Source: Piscicola geometra
Taxonomy: Eukaryota > Annelida > Clitellata > Hirudinida > Piscicolidae
Length of the DNA stretch: 64,000 bases
Reading direction: 5' to 3'
Assembly (NCBI GenBank): GCA_943735955.1
Contig: OX030968.1
Coordinates: forward strand, 3,774,346 to 3,838,345
Made by a program: the position numbers and the translations under genes. Under the pieces are notes generated by a model that searched no databases, was not told where the DNA came from, and saw only the letters and a list, made by a program, of their open reading frames with translations. The stretch's first letter is position 1. Every line of letters starts with the position of its first letter. This document shows, piece by piece, positions 62,774-64,000 of this stretch.

Positions 62774-63745
62774 AGTTATTGTTATTGTTGAATTGGTTGC
62801 TGAGGCTTGAATTATTTTTGTTAGGATTATTTTTTTCGCCGTTCGATCTTTCAAGGGGATTTTTCATCGAAAAACTTGGAAACTCACTGAAGCGTAGCGG
62901 GAAAAAAAATTTAAAACTGTTTTTTACAAAGTGCGTCTTATACATGGAACTAGTTTGAAAAGCAGAGTTTTAACAAATTTAAGCAAATCTATTTTATAAC
63001 TTTTAAGTATATGAAAAAACGCATAAATTAAAACAAACTTGTCAACGATCTTCCCAATGCATCCGTTTTCTCCGGCATCACCAAAATAATCATCATCACC
63101 ACCACCGCCATATTTGGTATCGTCATCATCATCGTCATATTTTTTATAATTATTATTATCAGCTTCATTGCTGGCTACATTCTGCAGAGTTTTTTGCATT
63201 GAAAGATCGCTTTTCGATTCTGGTGGTGTTTGGTAGTTTAGGCATTTTTGTTTTAAAATTATGTATTTTATTTAACATTTATTTTATTTAAAAAAAACAA
63301 AGAGTACCCAGAACCACCAATCTATTTATTCATGCATCCACCCATGCACGCTCCCATGCATCCACCCATCCATCCATGCTGCCACCAATCCATCACGCAT
63401 ACACCCATCCATCCATCCATCCATCCACCCATAAACCTATCCATTCCCACACGCATCCACCCACCCGTCCATCCACCCATCCACCCATACGTCATCTACC
63501 TACCCACCGACCCACACACACACACCCATCCATCCCTCCCCCCCCTACCTTGAAATCGATTCTGTTGCTGAATCTTGAGCTTCTGGAAGTTTCTATTCAG
63601 GGAAAATCTTCTATAACAACGTTGGATTGTAATAGCGGCATACTGTTGTTGTTGTTGTTGTAGTTGATGTTGTAGTTGTTGTTGTAGTTGTTGTTGTTGT
63701 TGGTGTTGTTGTTGCTGGTTCAATAGAACTTGATGATGGAGAAAG
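54278..63745 (-). CDS. IQSEC: IQSEC/BRAG-family Arf guanine nucleotide exchange factor (5' partial)
   Basis: Twelve exons are visible: 63549-63745, 63039-63219, 61063-62886, 60415-60474, 60057-60167, 59100-59214, 58661-58835, 58049-58191, 57603-57728, 56170-56269, 55524-55645, 54278-55111, about 1328 aa. The N terminus lies beyond the window. The first exon carries a Gln-rich run and an IQ motif ([18 protein letters not shown]). The 1.8-kb exon is Asn/Ser/Thr-rich and ends in [14 protein letters not shown]. The Sec7 domain continues with [59 protein letters not shown] (catalytic glutamate in LPGEAQK), [15 protein letters not shown] and [12 protein letters not shown]. The PH domain spans [10 protein letters not shown] to LNEAVLE, with [12 protein letters not shown]. 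The last exon is Gln/Asn-rich and ends [10 protein letters not shown]. These GEFs activate Arf6/Arf1 at synapses and adhesion sites. The Sec7 exon joint 60057/59214 uses a GTTGGT donor and adds three residues relative to human. Confidence 0.95.
55135..55515. repeat. About 66-70-bp repeat, IQSEC intron before the last exon
   Basis: Five copies of a long unit containing CCCATTTCATCAACAACCCA and CCCATCCCATCCTAACCTCC occur. The last two are nearly identical. Confidence 0.94.
56565..57062. repeat. ACCATCACCACCACT array, IQSEC intron
   Basis: 15-bp ACCATCACCACCACT units number more than 30, with two ATCATCAATAGT interruptions about 130 bp apart that reveal an internal duplication. Confidence 0.96.
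57085..57602. repeat. CCAACCACCACAACCACT array reaching the PH-domain exon donor
   Basis: 9- and 18-bp units run up to the donor of exon 57603-57728, whose sense boundary CTCATG/GTTGGTTGTGGTGG already belongs to the repeat. TGGTTGGTTGTGGT recurs directly after it. Confidence 0.95.
58199..58443. repeat. (GT)n plus poly-G at an IQSEC acceptor
   Basis: GTGTGT/GTATGT repeats end in a run of about 15 G. On the sense strand this is poly-C followed by (CA)n leading directly into the acceptor GGACAG of exon 58049-58191. Confidence 0.95.
59470..60056. repeat. CCCACTCCAACTCCACTC degenerate repeats, IQSEC intron
   Basis: The intron between the two Sec7 exons is CCACTC/CCAACTCCA-rich up to the donor at 60056. 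Confidence 0.88.
60490..61050. repeat. GGAGGATGGATGGA array, IQSEC intron
   Basis: 14-15-bp GGAGGATGGATGGA units occur about 16 times, then decay into AAAGGATGGATGGAA-type sequence. On the sense strand this is a CCTCCATCCATCC pyrimidine-rich tract upstream of the exon at 60415-60474. Confidence 0.95.
63325..63545. repeat. (CATC)n/(CCCAT)n repeats, IQSEC intron
   Basis: CATCCACCCATCCATCC repeats include a short (CA)n near 63512-63526. That tract lies on the donor side of the IQ-motif exon and reads (GT)n on the sense strand. Confidence 0.92.
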
Positions 63746-63764
63746 CTGCCGGGTTGAAGAAGAT

Positions 63765-64000
63765 AAATGAATGGATGAAAGAATGTAACATGGATATATA
63801 GATGGGTGGATTAATGGATGGGTGAATGGATGGGTGGAAAGATGGATGGATAGATGGATGGGTGGATAGATGGGTGAATAGATGGGTGGAATAATGGGTG
63901 GGTGAATGGATGGGTGAATAGATGGGTGAATGGATGGGTGAATAGATGGGTGGATAGATGGGTGAATAGATGGGGGGACAGATGGATGGAATAGATAGAT
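63765..64000. repeat. GATGGGTGAATA array at the window end
   Basis: 12-bp units GATGGGTGAATA/GATGGGTGGATA continue to the last base. The array is in an upstream IQSEC intron. Confidence 0.93.

Overview
This 64 kb window is nuclear DNA from an invertebrate bilaterian animal. The protein-coding genes have many GT-AG introns, a U4 spliceosomal RNA is present, and one gene encodes an insulin/relaxin-type prohormone. I cannot assign a phylum from the sequence alone. Codon use is mixed. Introns and spacers are dominated by simple and minisatellite repeats, and some exons encode long Asn or Gln runs.

Layout, left to right: (1) a SYNJ2BP/OMP25-like tail-anchored PDZ gene on the minus strand (243-2164). 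It is head-to-head with (2) a complete 14-exon Rab GDP dissociation inhibitor gene on the plus strand (2830-12985). This is tail-to-tail with (3) a complete 19-exon MTO1 gene, the mitochondrial tRNA wobble-uridine modification enzyme, on the minus strand (14267-24777). Then, all on the minus strand: (4) a U4 snRNA (25267-25411); (5) a two-exon insulin/relaxin-like peptide gene (26414-27092) with a TATA box; (6) a five-exon gene for a secreted DsbA/thioredoxin-fold protein with a CVNC motif (27774-30932); (7) a complete 20-exon RFC1 gene, the clamp-loader large subunit (33820-48954); and (8) an IQSEC/BRAG-family Arf-GEF (54278-63745) whose 5' end lies beyond the window. Between RFC1 and IQSEC lie a palindromic fold-back element (49597-50462) and a degenerate hAT transposon with terminal inverted repeats and an imperfect 8-bp target duplication (50676-52241).

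I built the gene models by joining exons at GT/AG boundaries so that phase agrees and the protein matches the remembered family pattern. All eight models close in frame. The genes are ordinary housekeeping or signalling genes with no evident joint pathway. The unusual part is the introns: many consist of one private tandem array that starts at the 5' splice site or runs up to the 3' splice site. Every intronic dinucleotide array I saw is oriented as (GT)n at donors or (CA)n at acceptors in the sense of the host gene. In the GDI gene the 5' splice site itself has been amplified into an array. The very long open frames across these arrays are repeat artefacts, not genes.
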